64,000 bases of DNA. Origin: Drechslerella dactyloides (lineage: Eukaryota; Ascomycota; Orbiliomycetes; Orbiliales; Orbiliaceae). The notes under the pieces were generated by a model that made no database searches, had not been told where the DNA came from, and worked only from the letters and a program-made list of their open reading frames with translations. A program made the position numbers and the translations under genes. Positions 25,201 to 37,384 of the stretch are shown here, piece after piece (position 1 is the first letter of the stretch; the number at the start of each line of letters is the position of its first letter). The stretch covers positions 1 through 64,000 of the forward strand of contig JAGTWJ010000013.1 of NCBI GenBank assembly GCA_020064725.1, in the 5' to 3' direction.

Positions 25201-25900
25201 AGATATTAGTTTCCAACATTCTATATATTGTTTTTTCTCCAATTAAGATAATAAGCCTACATATTATGCAACTTTATTGTTTACATAATTGGGTACACTA
25301 TTGGGAGAAGACTACCTATGAAATAATTCTTTTAGTATTCTTATTAATAGTTTCTGATTTCTATTTTTATTTTATATAATATTTTTTATAACAAATTTTA
25401 GGGTTTCTGGGAATCAATTCCTATTATAATTAATTAAATTATCTAAAAGGTATAATTAAAATAAACAACATCTAGATTATTTTTATAGAGATTTCTTTAT
25501 TATTTTGGTATTTTTCTCACAAATATTTATCTAAGCTTCTTCTATATACTAGATAGAATCCTAGCATCAGATTACTCTATAACCAGTTAAACTTGTCTTT
25601 CTCTAGTTCTACATCTTTAAATAGGACAGGATTCTATTTAATAATTGTATTAATTTCTTGAGCAATATCTTAGTACTAGATAAATCTAACTCCAGAATAT
25701 ATACATTTCTAAATTTTATTTATGATTATTTTAAAATCTTCCAAAATAGATAATCATCTCATCATCCCAAATTTTCATTCCTGCTGGAGGTACTTTTAGA
25801 AGTTCTTTTTCCCTTTATTTTTAGGACAATCTTTTTTGATATATCCTGCCTTATTGTATTAATAGTAGAGAAGTGTATTGGATTTCTTCAGTTTTTGGTG
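22224..25900 (-). pseudogene. Degraded gag-pol (reverse transcriptase to integrase chromodomain)
   Basis: Reading the minus strand, the longest surviving frame (22224-22613) is the integrase C-terminus: KLGPYTITKKLNKHLFELHI, KTFYIILLKPIPDR, then the chromodomain YKVKKILDHRKNPETLANKF and LIKWKDYLPEEDS. It stops where TAG replaces the chromodomain's next Trp codon; beyond it the frame continues PKDNISPKLIR, so the stop is a RIP change (TGG to TAG). The reverse transcriptase active-site box reads YLDN in place of YLDD, which would abolish activity. A CCHC-like gag remnant lies near 25800-25885. Other domains could not be read with certainty. Chromodomain integrases define chromoviruses, which target heterochromatin. 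Confidence 0.85.
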
Positions 25901-27315
25901 TTAGGTCATATTAAGATCCATAGATTCTAGCCCATATATCTTATTTAGTTTCCAAGAGGATTTTCCAACCTTGGTTTAATTTTGCTAAGGTTTCTTAGTA
26001 TACTTATTAGGGTTATATTTATTTAAGTTATAATATAGTTTCTTCTAATAGATATTCTTTTAAAATTAATAAAACACATCATCAAGTTCAATTATCATAG
26101 TTTATATATTATAATAGTTTATATCTTTGTTAATGAGTTTTTATTTAATAATCTCTGTTTTTAGATTAAGTTTAAGCCCTTCTCTAGCTTTATAAAACAG
26201 AACATCATTATTGTAATCAATAAAAGGTGTATATTAATTGAATTACTAAAAAAAAGATTATATAAATCCAATTTATTTAAATTAGTCAAGTTTTTTAAAG
26301 ACTTCTTCAGTTTTATTCTTATATCTATACTTTTATTTAAGATAGTTTATGAATTCCTAAAAATTACTAAAAACTTTTAAAATCTCTAGGATTTTTATTT
26401 TATAGTCTTCTTCTACTATTTTATTATATATTTATTTATATAATAGGTAAATATTAAGGATATTTTTTTCTAAATATATCTCCATAAAGAGAATCTTGTA
26501 CCAGTTTATAGGAAATCACTTAAAATAGAAAAAGAAATAATTATTAAATTAGTTAAGAAATTAATCAAATTTCTTAGATTATTCTTCATATTTAATTAAG
26601 TCTTCTATTTTAAATACCTTGTTAAATATTACTATAAAAGTAGCTAAGTTTCTTATTTCTTGGGTTCTTAATTTATCAGCTTATATAAATCTAAATATAG
26701 CAAATAGTAAAGGTCTTTAAATAATAATATTATTTGTTTAAGTACTGGTTAAAATTTCTTTGTACTCTATTATTTCTTCAAAGTTTCCTGATATAATTGT
26801 TTTAATATTATTAATTATTTCTAAGATTATTTAGATATATTATTAATATATTATAATAGTTTCTTATTATACTATCTCAAAACTCTATTCTAACCTTTAT
26901 TTGGTATTATTTTCTAATATAATACTATTTACTTCTTCTAAAACTTATATTCTAATATCTACCACCAATTTATTTTGGTATTTTTATAGACTATCTATAT
27001 ATTTACTGGTTAATTTAAGAGGGTTAGGTTTTATATTATTATTTTTTTGTGTATATAATATTATTTAAGTTGTTATTATAGTTATTCTTTGTTTATATAT
27101 TCTTAGGATATAAAAGTTATTAACAGATTTTTTACATTTATTATTTTTGTTATTTAATATTAATTTAAAGTTACTATTATTTATAAAGTATTTTTATAAT
27201 TCTATACTATAGAATTCTGTTTTATTTTCATATATTAAAAAGAACTTATAAATTATATTAGGGATTATTATATATTTATTACTTCTTCTCACCCACTAAA
27301 AATAATTAGTTAAAG

Positions 27316-27993
27316 TGTTATACTTCAGCCTAGGATCAGATCAAACACACTTTACCCTAAAGTCTTTGACTCTCAGTTATTACTGTACAGATTCTTAATA
27401 GTAGAAGATAAGTATATATCAAGTACAATAATTACTATTAAAATAGAATATATAATAACAATAATAAATAAACTAGCTATTAAAATACTATAATTTAGGT
27501 ATTAACTAATAGTTCTTAAAAGAAAAGCCATCAATCCTAAAATAAAACATACCAATTATATATATAATATTTTAATATATAAATTAGTAGAAATATATTA
27601 GTATATTGTCTAAGTGATTTAATACTTACCTTACTCAGTACTCAATTGAGCACTAAGCATTTTAAATATTAAATATTTATATAATTATAAATTATTATAG
27701 TAGCTTCTACTTAAAAAAAAATATTATAATAATAATATTTTTATATAATAATATCTTTCTGTATAGTCCAAGATTTTATATAATTATATTATTTATATAG
27801 TCTTGTTATCTATATAATAGAATATATTATATAGATTAATAGTCTATATAGAATAAATCTATATAATCATATATCCTGTATAAGAGTCTATTCTACATAG
27901 TACATAAATATGCTATTACTTCGTATACTATATGGACCGAGTGTCTGTATGGGAATCTGGTCTGTGCAGGTGTTGCGCTGTTATCCCATAACA
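27316..27993 (-). repeat. 5' LTR of the Gypsy element
   Basis: 678 bp, plus strand TGTTATACTTCAGCC to ATCCCATAACA. It is followed by the ATTAT target duplicate. Confidence 0.9.
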
Positions 27994-28079
27994 ATTATAG
28001 TATTCTAATTATTTTCTATATCTAACTAGATCTATTTTATATTTATAAAAATTTTTTTTAATATTATAAATTCTTATTA

Positions 28080-29971
28080 ACGTATTCCACAAGCAAGCAG
28101 ACCACATAAGTGAGTGGACCACCTCTTAACACCAATATAACTACTCCTTTTTTATACCATATTATCTCTATAATTACTATTATGGCTGCCACTATAACTA
28201 AATCTTAAGTTATTTTAATTATTAAAATTCTGGAAAAAAATTAAAAATTAAGTATTTAAGTTATTATTAAATTTTATAATATTTTTTATATTATTCTATT
28301 ATACTAGTATAATAGCTATACTTTAAAAGTAGATAGTATTTTTAAATTGTAAAATCTTATAAAATTAGAAGAAGATATTATTGTTTAGTATATATTTGAG
28401 TTGTTTGTATAGTTTTTTTATCTTAGGTTGGGTAGTATGGAAGATATAGCTAATTAGTTGCTGTTAATATATGTTGATAATAGTATATAATATATTGGTA
28501 AGAATTGGGTAGTAAACTTTGTAAAACATTATCCAGAGCTTTAGATATATCTATCTAGAAAGTATAACTATTAGTGAGCTAAATATAAAGACCCAGATTT
28601 TATTCAAAAATGGTTTCAGCTTTTATAAACAATAAAAGTAAAGTATAGTATTATAGATAATAATATTTATAATTTTGATGAAATAGGTTTTGTAATAAAC
28701 ATAATCTTTATAATTATAGTTGTTATAAGAACTGAAATATATAATAAAGTTAAACTAGTATAGCCTGAGAATTACAAATAGGTAATAATTATTTAGGGAA
28801 TAGGTATAGAAAGTTAGATAATATTGTTATTTATTATCTTAGTTGGCTAATACTATCTAGCTAATTAGTATATAGAAATTAATTTATTAAATAACTGGGT
28901 TATTATATTTTTTGATAATAGCTAGATAATAAATGAGGTTATTGTAGAATAATTAAAACATTTCAACCACTTTACAGTACAGTACTGTATTTTAAACTAT
29001 CAGCTATTAATTCTAGATAGTTATAATAGTTATTATTTAATATTTTTCAAGTTTTACTATTAAGAATACAAGATTATTATAGTTTGTATGCTACCATATT
29101 TTTTATATTTTCTTTAGTTATTAGATATTAGGTGTTTTAGGCTATTGAAATAGGTATATAGTTGCTAGGTAGAAGACTTGATATATGTATATATTAATTA
29201 TATCAATAAATTAGAGTTTTTCTTTGGGTTTTATAGGGTATTTATTACTATAATAATATCTAAGAATATATATAGTAGTTTTATTGGAACTAGTATTATA
29301 CCTTATAATTTTGATAGGGTTTTTTTAAAACTAGATGTATAGCTGCTAGTGTTTACCCTAATGAATTCATATTTTAATATTGTAAATATAGTAACTATCT
29401 GGATAACAAAAACCCCAATAAATTCTTCAGAAACTAGCTTATAATCAAAACTTATTAAAAACTAGATTACCCAGTATCAGGATAGTTTTTTAATATTATT
29501 ACTAATTATTATAAATTAATTTATTAAAAGGGTGTAGATAATAATGCATTAATTAATGTTTATATAAGTAGAGAATATAATATTATACTCTGTTAATAAG
29601 ATGTTAAGCAAGTACCAGCAAATAAAAAGATAGTATATATAGTATAGAAACATACTTATTATATATTAGGTTAGTAAAATCTTGAATAATAATATTGTAA
29701 ATAAGTAAGGTAAATAGGTAAAATATTTAAACCATCAAAATAGCCTTTAACCAAAAATTATTTTTAAAAAGATAATTCATTATAATAGTTATAATAAATT
29801 TAGATATAATATTTAAATATGTTAGTAGACATCTTAAACATATAACTAAATAAATTAGTATGTATATAGCCTAGTATAATAGCAGTATAACTGTAAAATT
29901 AATATTTTTACTGGGGTGGGGTGTTGAGGTGGTCCGCTCGCTTATGTGGTCCGCTCACTTGTGGAATACGT
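28080..29971 (+). mobile_element. pogo/Fot1-type DNA transposon, copy C (TIR type 1)
   Basis: 1892 bp, TA at 28078-28079 and 29972-29973, nested in the hAT-like element only 82 bp after the Gypsy target duplicate. The degraded transposase reads plus: near 28180 MAATITKS and IIKILEK, the helix-turn-helix region, and LIKLEEDIIV. A C-terminal tail with PYNFDRVFLKLDV lies near 29300. Stops are frequent. Its left TIR has more G/A and C/T changes than the others. Confidence 0.9.
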
Positions 29972-30597
29972 TAGTATATATCTAGATTTAGATAGTACTA
30001 TATAATTAAATAAAATATATAAATATTTTAATAATTAAATTTTATTTTATTTTAATATTAAAAATCAATCTAATAAACTATAAAATTTTATCTTTATATA
30101 TTATAGAATTTATATAATTTAAAAATAATTAAAATTATTTAAAATATTTAAAATATTTTAGGAATATTATAATTATTTTTATAATTATATAGACTTTTTT
30201 AAAAAGAATTAATATTATTTTATTTATAGAAAATATATTTATTTTATTATTAAAAGGATTTTATAAAATAAAAATATTATATTTTAATATTTTACTACTT
30301 CAACATCTATTAATAAGATTAGATAATAATAATTAAATATTATTATATAAATTATATTAATAATAGAATTAATAATAAAATAAATAATATATATAAAATA
30401 AAAAAAATATAATTATATCTTTTATTATTTTAGAAATATAAATTTTATAGTATTATAAATTTGAGTTTGAAATTCTTTATTAATTAGTTAATATATTAAG
30501 AAAATTATTATTTTTAAAATTATTTTTATAATTAGAGATGTTTAAAATTAATTTTCTAATAAAAATTATTATAAATTAATTATTAATAATATTATTA

Positions 30598-32489
30598 ACG
30601 TATTCCACAAGCGAGCAGACCACACAAGCGAGCAGACCACCTCAACACCCCACCCCAGCAAAAACACCAGCTTTATAACCACACTGCTATTATACTAGGC
30701 TATATATATACTAATTTACTTAATTATATACTTAAAATGTTTACTAGTATATTCAAATATTATACCTAAACTTATTATAACTATTATAGTGAATTATCTT
30801 TTCAAAAATAATCTCTAACTAAAGGTTATTCTAATAATTTAGACACCCTATTTACTCACCCTATCTATTTACAATATTATTATCCAGGATTTCACTAGCT
30901 TAATATATAATAAATATGTTTCCATATTATATATATTGTTTTTTTGTTTGCCAATACTTATTTAATATCTTATTAGTAGAGCATAGTATTATGTTCTTTA
31001 CTTATATAAACATTAACTAGTATATTATTATCTACATCCTTTTAGTAAATTAATTTATAGTAATTAGTAATAATATTAAAAAACTATCTTAATACTAGGT
31101 AATCTAGTTTTTAATAAATTTTAATTATAAACTAATTTCTGAAGGATTTATTGGGGTTTTTGTTGTCCAAGTGGTTACTACATTTATAATATTAAGATAT
31201 GAATTCATTAAGGTAGACACTAGTAATTATATATCTAATTTTAAAAAAATTTTGTTAAAATCATAAGATATAATACTAGTTCCAGCAAAGTTATTATATA
31301 TATTCTTAGGTATTATTATAATAGTAAATATCCTGTAAAATCTAGAGAGAAACTCTAGCTTACTAATATAATTAATATATACATATATCAAGTCTTTTAT
31401 CTAGCAACTATATATCTGTTTCAATAACCTAAAACATCTAACATCTAATAACTAAAGAAAATATAAAGAATATAGCAGTATATAGATTATAATAATCTTA
31501 TACTCTTAATAGTAAAATTCAAAAGATATTAAATAGTAACTATTATAATTATCTAGAACTAATAGCCAGTAGTCTAAAATATAACACTATACTATAAAGT
31601 GGTTGAAATACTTTAATTATTCTACAGTAACCTCATTTATTATCCAATTATTATCAGAGAATATAATAACCCAGTTATTTAGTAAATTGGTCTCTATATA
31701 CTAGTTAACTAAATAATATTAACCAGCTAAGATAATAAATAGCAATACTACCCAATTTTCTATATCTATTTCCTAAATAACTGTTACCTATTTACAATTC
31801 CCAGGTTATATTAGCTTAGTTTTATTACATATTTTAGCTCCTATAACAACCATAATTATAAAAATCATACCCATTACAAAGCCTATTTTATCAAAATTAT
31901 AGATATTACTATCCATAATACCATACTTCACTTTTATTACTTGTAAAAGCTGAAACCACTTTTGAATAAAATCCAGATCTTTATATTTAACTTACTGGTA
32001 GTCATACTTTTTAGACAGATACATCTGAAACTCTAAACAGCATTTTACAAAGTTTACCACCCAATTCTTATCAACATATTATATATTATTATTAGCACAT
32101 GTCAACAACAGCTAATTAGCCATATCTTCCATATTACCCAACCTAAAATAAAAAAACCACACAAACAACTCAAATATATATTAAATAATAATATCCTCTT
32201 CTAATTTTATAAGGTTTTATAATTTAGAAGTATTATCTATTTTTAAAATACAACCATTATACTAGTATAGTAAAGTAATATAAGAGATATTATAAAGTTT
32301 AATAATAGTTTAAATACTTAATTTTTAATCTTTTTCCAGAGCTTTAATAACTAAAATAATTTGGGATTTAGTTATAGTGGCAGCCATAATAGTAATTATA
32401 GAAGTAATATAGTACAAAAAAGGAATAATTATATTGGTGTTAAGAGGTAGTCCACTCGCTTGTGTGGTCCACTCGCTTGTGGAATACGT
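30598..32489 (-). mobile_element. pogo/Fot1-type DNA transposon, copy D (TIR type 1)
   Basis: 1892 bp, TA at 30596-30597 and 32490-32491. The degraded transposase is on the minus strand. No frame of useful length remains, but nucleotide similarity to copies A and F runs throughout, for example GGTGTTGAGG-like sequence inside the TIRs and AACCACTTTATAGTATAGT in the middle. It is among the most AT-shifted copies. Confidence 0.9.
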
Positions 32490-33416
32490 TAATAATAATT
32501 ATAAAAAGTTAGTTATAAAAATTAAATTAATTTAGTATTTTTAAAATAATCTTTATAATATTTATTCTTATATATTTATTAATAAATTATTTAAATCTAA
32601 TCAAATAACATCAAATATTTTAATTATTATTAATTTAAAAAATAAGAATAATAAGAAATATAAATTTATTTAAAAATATTTAAATATTAAAAATAAGAGA
32701 AATTTTTTTTTTATTATATTTATTTATAAGTTATATTTTATTTTTTTTAAAGATAATAGTGCTTCTTAAGGTCTTAATATTTTTATTATATTGTAAAAAT
32801 TAAGATTATTTTAAAAAATAAAAAAAATATTTTTAAAAAATATTATTTTAAAAGCTAGTTTTTAAAATATCTCTGTTAAATATAATAGGAATTTATATTT
32901 ATAATTTATTTAAATTTAATATTAATTAAAAATTATTATATATATAAAATAATAAATTTACTAATTTTATTATAATAGAATTTATTTATAGAAATATCAA
33001 AACTTTTTTATTTAATATATTTATTTTTTAATATTAAAAAAATTACAAATAATTTTTTATTATTAATATTCTATTATTTTTAGTTATAAAATAAAAAAAA
33101 AAAATATTATAAATAAAGTATTAAATATTAGATTTTTTTATTTAATAATAAACTACTTTTTAAAAATCTTTTTAAATAATTAACTATTTTTTAGATTTTT
33201 AGTTTAATAATATATAAAACTTATAATCTTTATAGGTGTTAATCTATTTTTAATATTATTAAATTAATTTTTATTAAAAAAAGAATTTTTTTTTTATTTT
33301 TATTATTAAAAACTTAATAACTATTAATTGATGTTTTTATATAAAAAAAAAAATAATTTATTAACTAAAAATAAAAAATTTCTATTTGTTTTTATTTTTT
33401 GTATACTAAATACCTA
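32490..33416. other. hAT-element interior, AT-rich
   Basis: A low-complexity AT segment of the host element between two pogo insertions. No reading frame or recognisable motif. Confidence 0.6.
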
Positions 33417-35308
33417 ACGTCAATAATAAGCGAACGGATCAGACAAGTGAGCAGATCACCTTATTATCCTATCTCAATGAAAATATTGATTTTACTATCA
33501 TAATACTATAGCTTTAGGCTAGATATATATTAAATAGCTTATTTATATGCTTAAGATGTCTTTTAATATATTTAAATATTATACCCAGTTCTACTGTATT
33601 AACTGTAGTATAATACCCTTCTAGAGCCCCTTCTTGGTTATATGTTGTTTTGACAGTTTTTTAACTCTACTTACTTATATTGTCTATTTATGGTGTTTTA
33701 ATTTAGTATATTATCTGTCTGGTGTATAGTAAATATGTTTCCATATTGTATATATTGTTTTTTTGTTTGTTGTTGTTTATTTAATGCTTTATTAATAGAG
33801 TATAGTATTGTGTTCTCTATACATATAAATATTAATTAATGTATTATAGTCTGTGTCCTTTTAGACAGCTAATTTATAGCTGTTAGTAGTAATATAAGAG
33901 AACTATTCTGGTATTAGATAATCTGGTTTTTAATCAGGCCTATTTATAAACTAATTTCTGATAAATTTAATAGTATTTTTATAGTCTAGATAGTTGCTAT
34001 ATTTATAGTGCTTGGACATAAATTCACTAGAGTAGCTACTAGTAACTATATATCTAGCTTTAATAAAACTCTGTTAGGGTTATAAGGTATAATGTTAGTT
34101 CCAGCAAAACTACTACATATATTTTTAAGTATTATTGCAGTAGTAAATGCTTTATAGAACCTAATAAGAAACTCCAGTTTAAAGATATGGTTAATGTATG
34201 TATATATTAAACTTTTTATCTCATAGCTATATGTTTGTTTTAATGGTTTAAAACAGCCAATATCTAGTAACTAAAAAATATACAATGAATATGGTGGTAT
34301 ACAGATTATAATAATTTTATATTTCTGGTAATATAGTTTAAAAGCAACAAAATAATAATTTTTGTAATTATTTAAAATTAATAGTCAGTAATCCGAAATA
34401 TAGTGTTACATTGTAAATTTATTGAAGTACTTTAACTATTGTAAAACAAGTTTGTTTATCATCTAATTATTATTAAAAAATGTAATAACCTAATCCATTA
34501 GTAGTTTTATTACTGTATATTAGCTAGCTAAGTGGTATTATCTAATAAAAACAATAAATAGCGGTACTGCCCAACCTTCTATACTTATCTCTTAGATAAC
34601 TGTTATCTATTTATGATTCCTAGGCTATACCAACTTAGTTTTATTGCATATTTCAGCACCTGTAACAATAATAGTTGTAGATATTATGTTTATTATAAAA
34701 TTAGTCTTATTGAAGTTATAGATATTATTATCTGTAATGTTGTACTTAATTTTTATAGCCTTTATTAATTAAAATTATTTATTAATAAATATAAAATCTT
34801 CATATTTTATTTACTAATAATTATACTTTTTAGATAGATGTGTTTATAACTCTAGACAATGTTTAACAAAGTTACTAGCCCATTTTTTATTGATGTGTTG
34901 TATACTATTATTACTACATATTAGTAGTAGCTGGTTGGCTATATCTTTCATATTACCTAGTCTAAGATGAAAAAACTGCATATATAGCTTAAATATATAT
35001 TAAATAATGGTATCCTCTTCTAATTTTATAAGGTTTTATGATTTAAAGATATTGTTGTATTGTGAAAAGTGGCTATTATATTAATAGACTAAGGTAGTAT
35101 AAAGAATATTATAATACTTAGTAGTAGTTTGAATACTTAATTCTTAGTTTTTTTTTATAGTTTCAATAGCTAGAAGAATTTTGGATTCAGTTATAGAAAT
35201 AGGTATTACAGTAGTTATAGAGGTATAAGGTATAGGAAGAGTGGTGAGCACGTAGGTGTGGTGAGGTGATCCGCTCGCTTGTCTGATCCATTCGCTTATC
35301 ATTGACGT
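33417..35308 (-). mobile_element. pogo/Fot1-type DNA transposon, copy E (TIR type 2)
   Basis: 1892 bp, TA at 33415-33416 and 35309-35310. The ends match copy B (ACGTCAATAATAAGCGAACG at the left, CGCTTATCATTGACGT at the right). The degraded transposase is minus, in the same direction as copies A and F. Only 184 bp separate it from copy F. Confidence 0.9.
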
Positions 35309-35492
35309 TATATTATATTATAATTATTTATTAATTTTTATAATAAACTAAGTTTTATAGTTATAAATTCTATTTATTAATATATATAAATAATATAAGA
35401 TGTAGAAATTCCTAAAATACTTTTTAAAATATTAAATATAATATAATAAATTAATAAAATAATAATATATTAAAATCTTAAGTTTTTATATA

Positions 35493-37384
35493 ACGTATTC
35501 CACAAGCGAGCGGACCACACAAGCGAGCGGACTACCTCAATACCCCACCCCAGTAAAAACACCAGCTTCATGGCTATATTGCTATTACACTGGGTTATAT
35601 ATATGCTAGTTTGCTTGGTTATATGCTTAAGATGCCTGTTAGTATGTTTGAATATTATGTCTAGGCTTATTATAACTATTATAGTGAATTATTTTTTTAA
35701 AGGTAGTCTCTAGCTAAGGGCTACTTTAATGGTTTAAATACCCTATTTGTTTACCTTATCTATTTATAGTATTATTATCTAGGATTTTACTAGTCTAGTA
35801 TATGGTAAGTGTGTCTCCATATTATATACACTGTTTTTTTGTCTGTTGGCGCTTGCTTAATATCTCATTAATAGAATGTAGTGTTGTGTTCTTTGCTTGT
35901 ATAAGTGCTAGCTGGTGTATTATTATCTATGTTTTTTTAGTAAATTGGTTTATAATAGTTAGTAATGATATTAGAGAGTTATCTTGATGCTAGGTAATCT
36001 AATTTTTGATGAGTTCTGATTGTAGGTTAGCTTCTGAAGGATTTATTAGGGTTTTTGTTGTCTAAGTGGTTGCTGTATTTGCGGTATTAGGATGTGAATT
36101 TATTGGGGTAGACACTGGTAGCTGTATATCTAGTTTTAAGAGGACTTTATCAGGATCATAAGGTACAATATTAGTTTCAGCAAAGCTGCTGTGTATATTT
36201 TTAGGTGTTATTGCAGTAGTAAATGTTCTGTGGAATTTAGAGAGGAACTCTAGCTTGCTGATATGGTTGATATGTGTATGTATCAAGTCCTTCACCTGGC
36301 GACTATATGCCTGCTTTAATAGTCTAAAGCATCTAATGTTTAATGGCTGAAGAAGATGTGAAGAATGTGGTGGTATGTAGACTGTAATAATTTTGTACTC
36401 TTGATAGTAAAGCTTGAAAGATGCTGAGTGGTGGCTGTTATGGCTATCTAGGACTAATAGTCGGTAGTCTGAAATGTAGTGCTGTGTTGTAAAATAATTG
36501 AAATACTTTAACTACTTTATAGTGACCTTATTTGTTGTTTAGCTGTTATTGGAGAGTGTAATAGCCTAGTTATTTGGTAAGTTGGTTTCTGTATACTAGT
36601 TAGCTAGGTGGTGTTGGCTAGCTAGGATAATAAATGGTGGTATTGTCCAACTTTCTGCACCTATTCTTTGAATGATTGTTGTTTATTCGTGATTCTTAGG
36701 CTGTGCTAGTTTAGCTTTATTGTATATTTTAGTTTCTGTGATAACTGTAGTTGTAGAGATTATGCTTATTGTAAAGCCTGTCTTATTAAAGTTATAGATA
36801 TTACTGTCTGTAATATCATATTTTGTTTTTGTTGTTTGTAAAAACTGAAACTACTTTTGAATAAGATCTAGGTCTTTGTATTTAGCTTGCTGGTAGTTGT
36901 ACTTTCTGGATAGATGTGTTTGGAGCTCTAGGCAGTGTTTTATAAAGTTTGCTGCCTAATTTTTACTGATGTGTTGTGTGCTATTGCCAGTATGTGTTGA
37001 CAGTAGTTGGTTGGCCATATTTTTCATACTATCTAATCTAGGATGAAAAGATTGTGTAGATAGTTTAAGTATATACTGAATAATAATGTCCTTTTTTAAT
37101 TTTATAAGGTTTTGTGATTTAAAAGTATTGTCTGTTTTTGAAGTATGGTTGTTATACTGGTATAATAGAGTAGTATAAGGGATATTGTAAAGCTTAATAG
37201 TAGTTTGAATGCTTAATTTTTGATCTTTTTCCAGAACTTTAATAGCTAGAATAACTTAAAATTCAGTTATAGTGGCAGCTATAATAGTGGTTGTGGAGGT
37301 AATATGGTGCAGAAGAGGAGTGGTCGCACTGGTATTGAGAGATGGTCCGCTCGCTTGTGTGGTCCGCTCGCTTGTGGAATATGT
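35493..37384 (-). mobile_element. pogo/Fot1-type DNA transposon, copy F (TIR type 1), least degraded
   Basis: 1892 bp, TA at 35491-35492 and 37385-37386. Its transposase tail at 36062-36295 (minus) is the best preserved: HINHISKLEFLSKFHRTF, ITPKNIHSSFAETNIVPYDP and DKVLLKLDIQLPVSTPINSH, the conserved C-terminal stretch of fungal pogo DDE transposases. Higher G content than copies C-E suggests a younger insertion or less RIP. The plus-strand frame at 35802-35987 is an antisense shadow. Confidence 0.9.

Larger units (their letters stand above)
20170..27993 (-). mobile_element. Complete Gypsy (chromovirus-type) LTR retrotransposon, RIP-inactivated
   Basis: The 7824-bp element has two 678-bp LTRs starting TG and ending CA, and a perfect 5-bp target duplication ATTAT (20165-20169 and 27994-27998). 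Genes read on the minus strand, so the 5' LTR is at the right. Recognisable pieces in order are a gag zinc-knuckle remnant (KAGYIKKDCPKNKG, about 25800-25885), the reverse transcriptase YLDD box (22947-22958, now YLDN) and a C-terminal chromodomain (about 22224-22330). The polypurine tract lies next to the 3' LTR at about 20848-20865 (GGGGAGGGAGAATAA on the minus strand). Equal LTR length with many transitions between them indicates decay by point mutation rather than indels. Confidence 0.9.
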
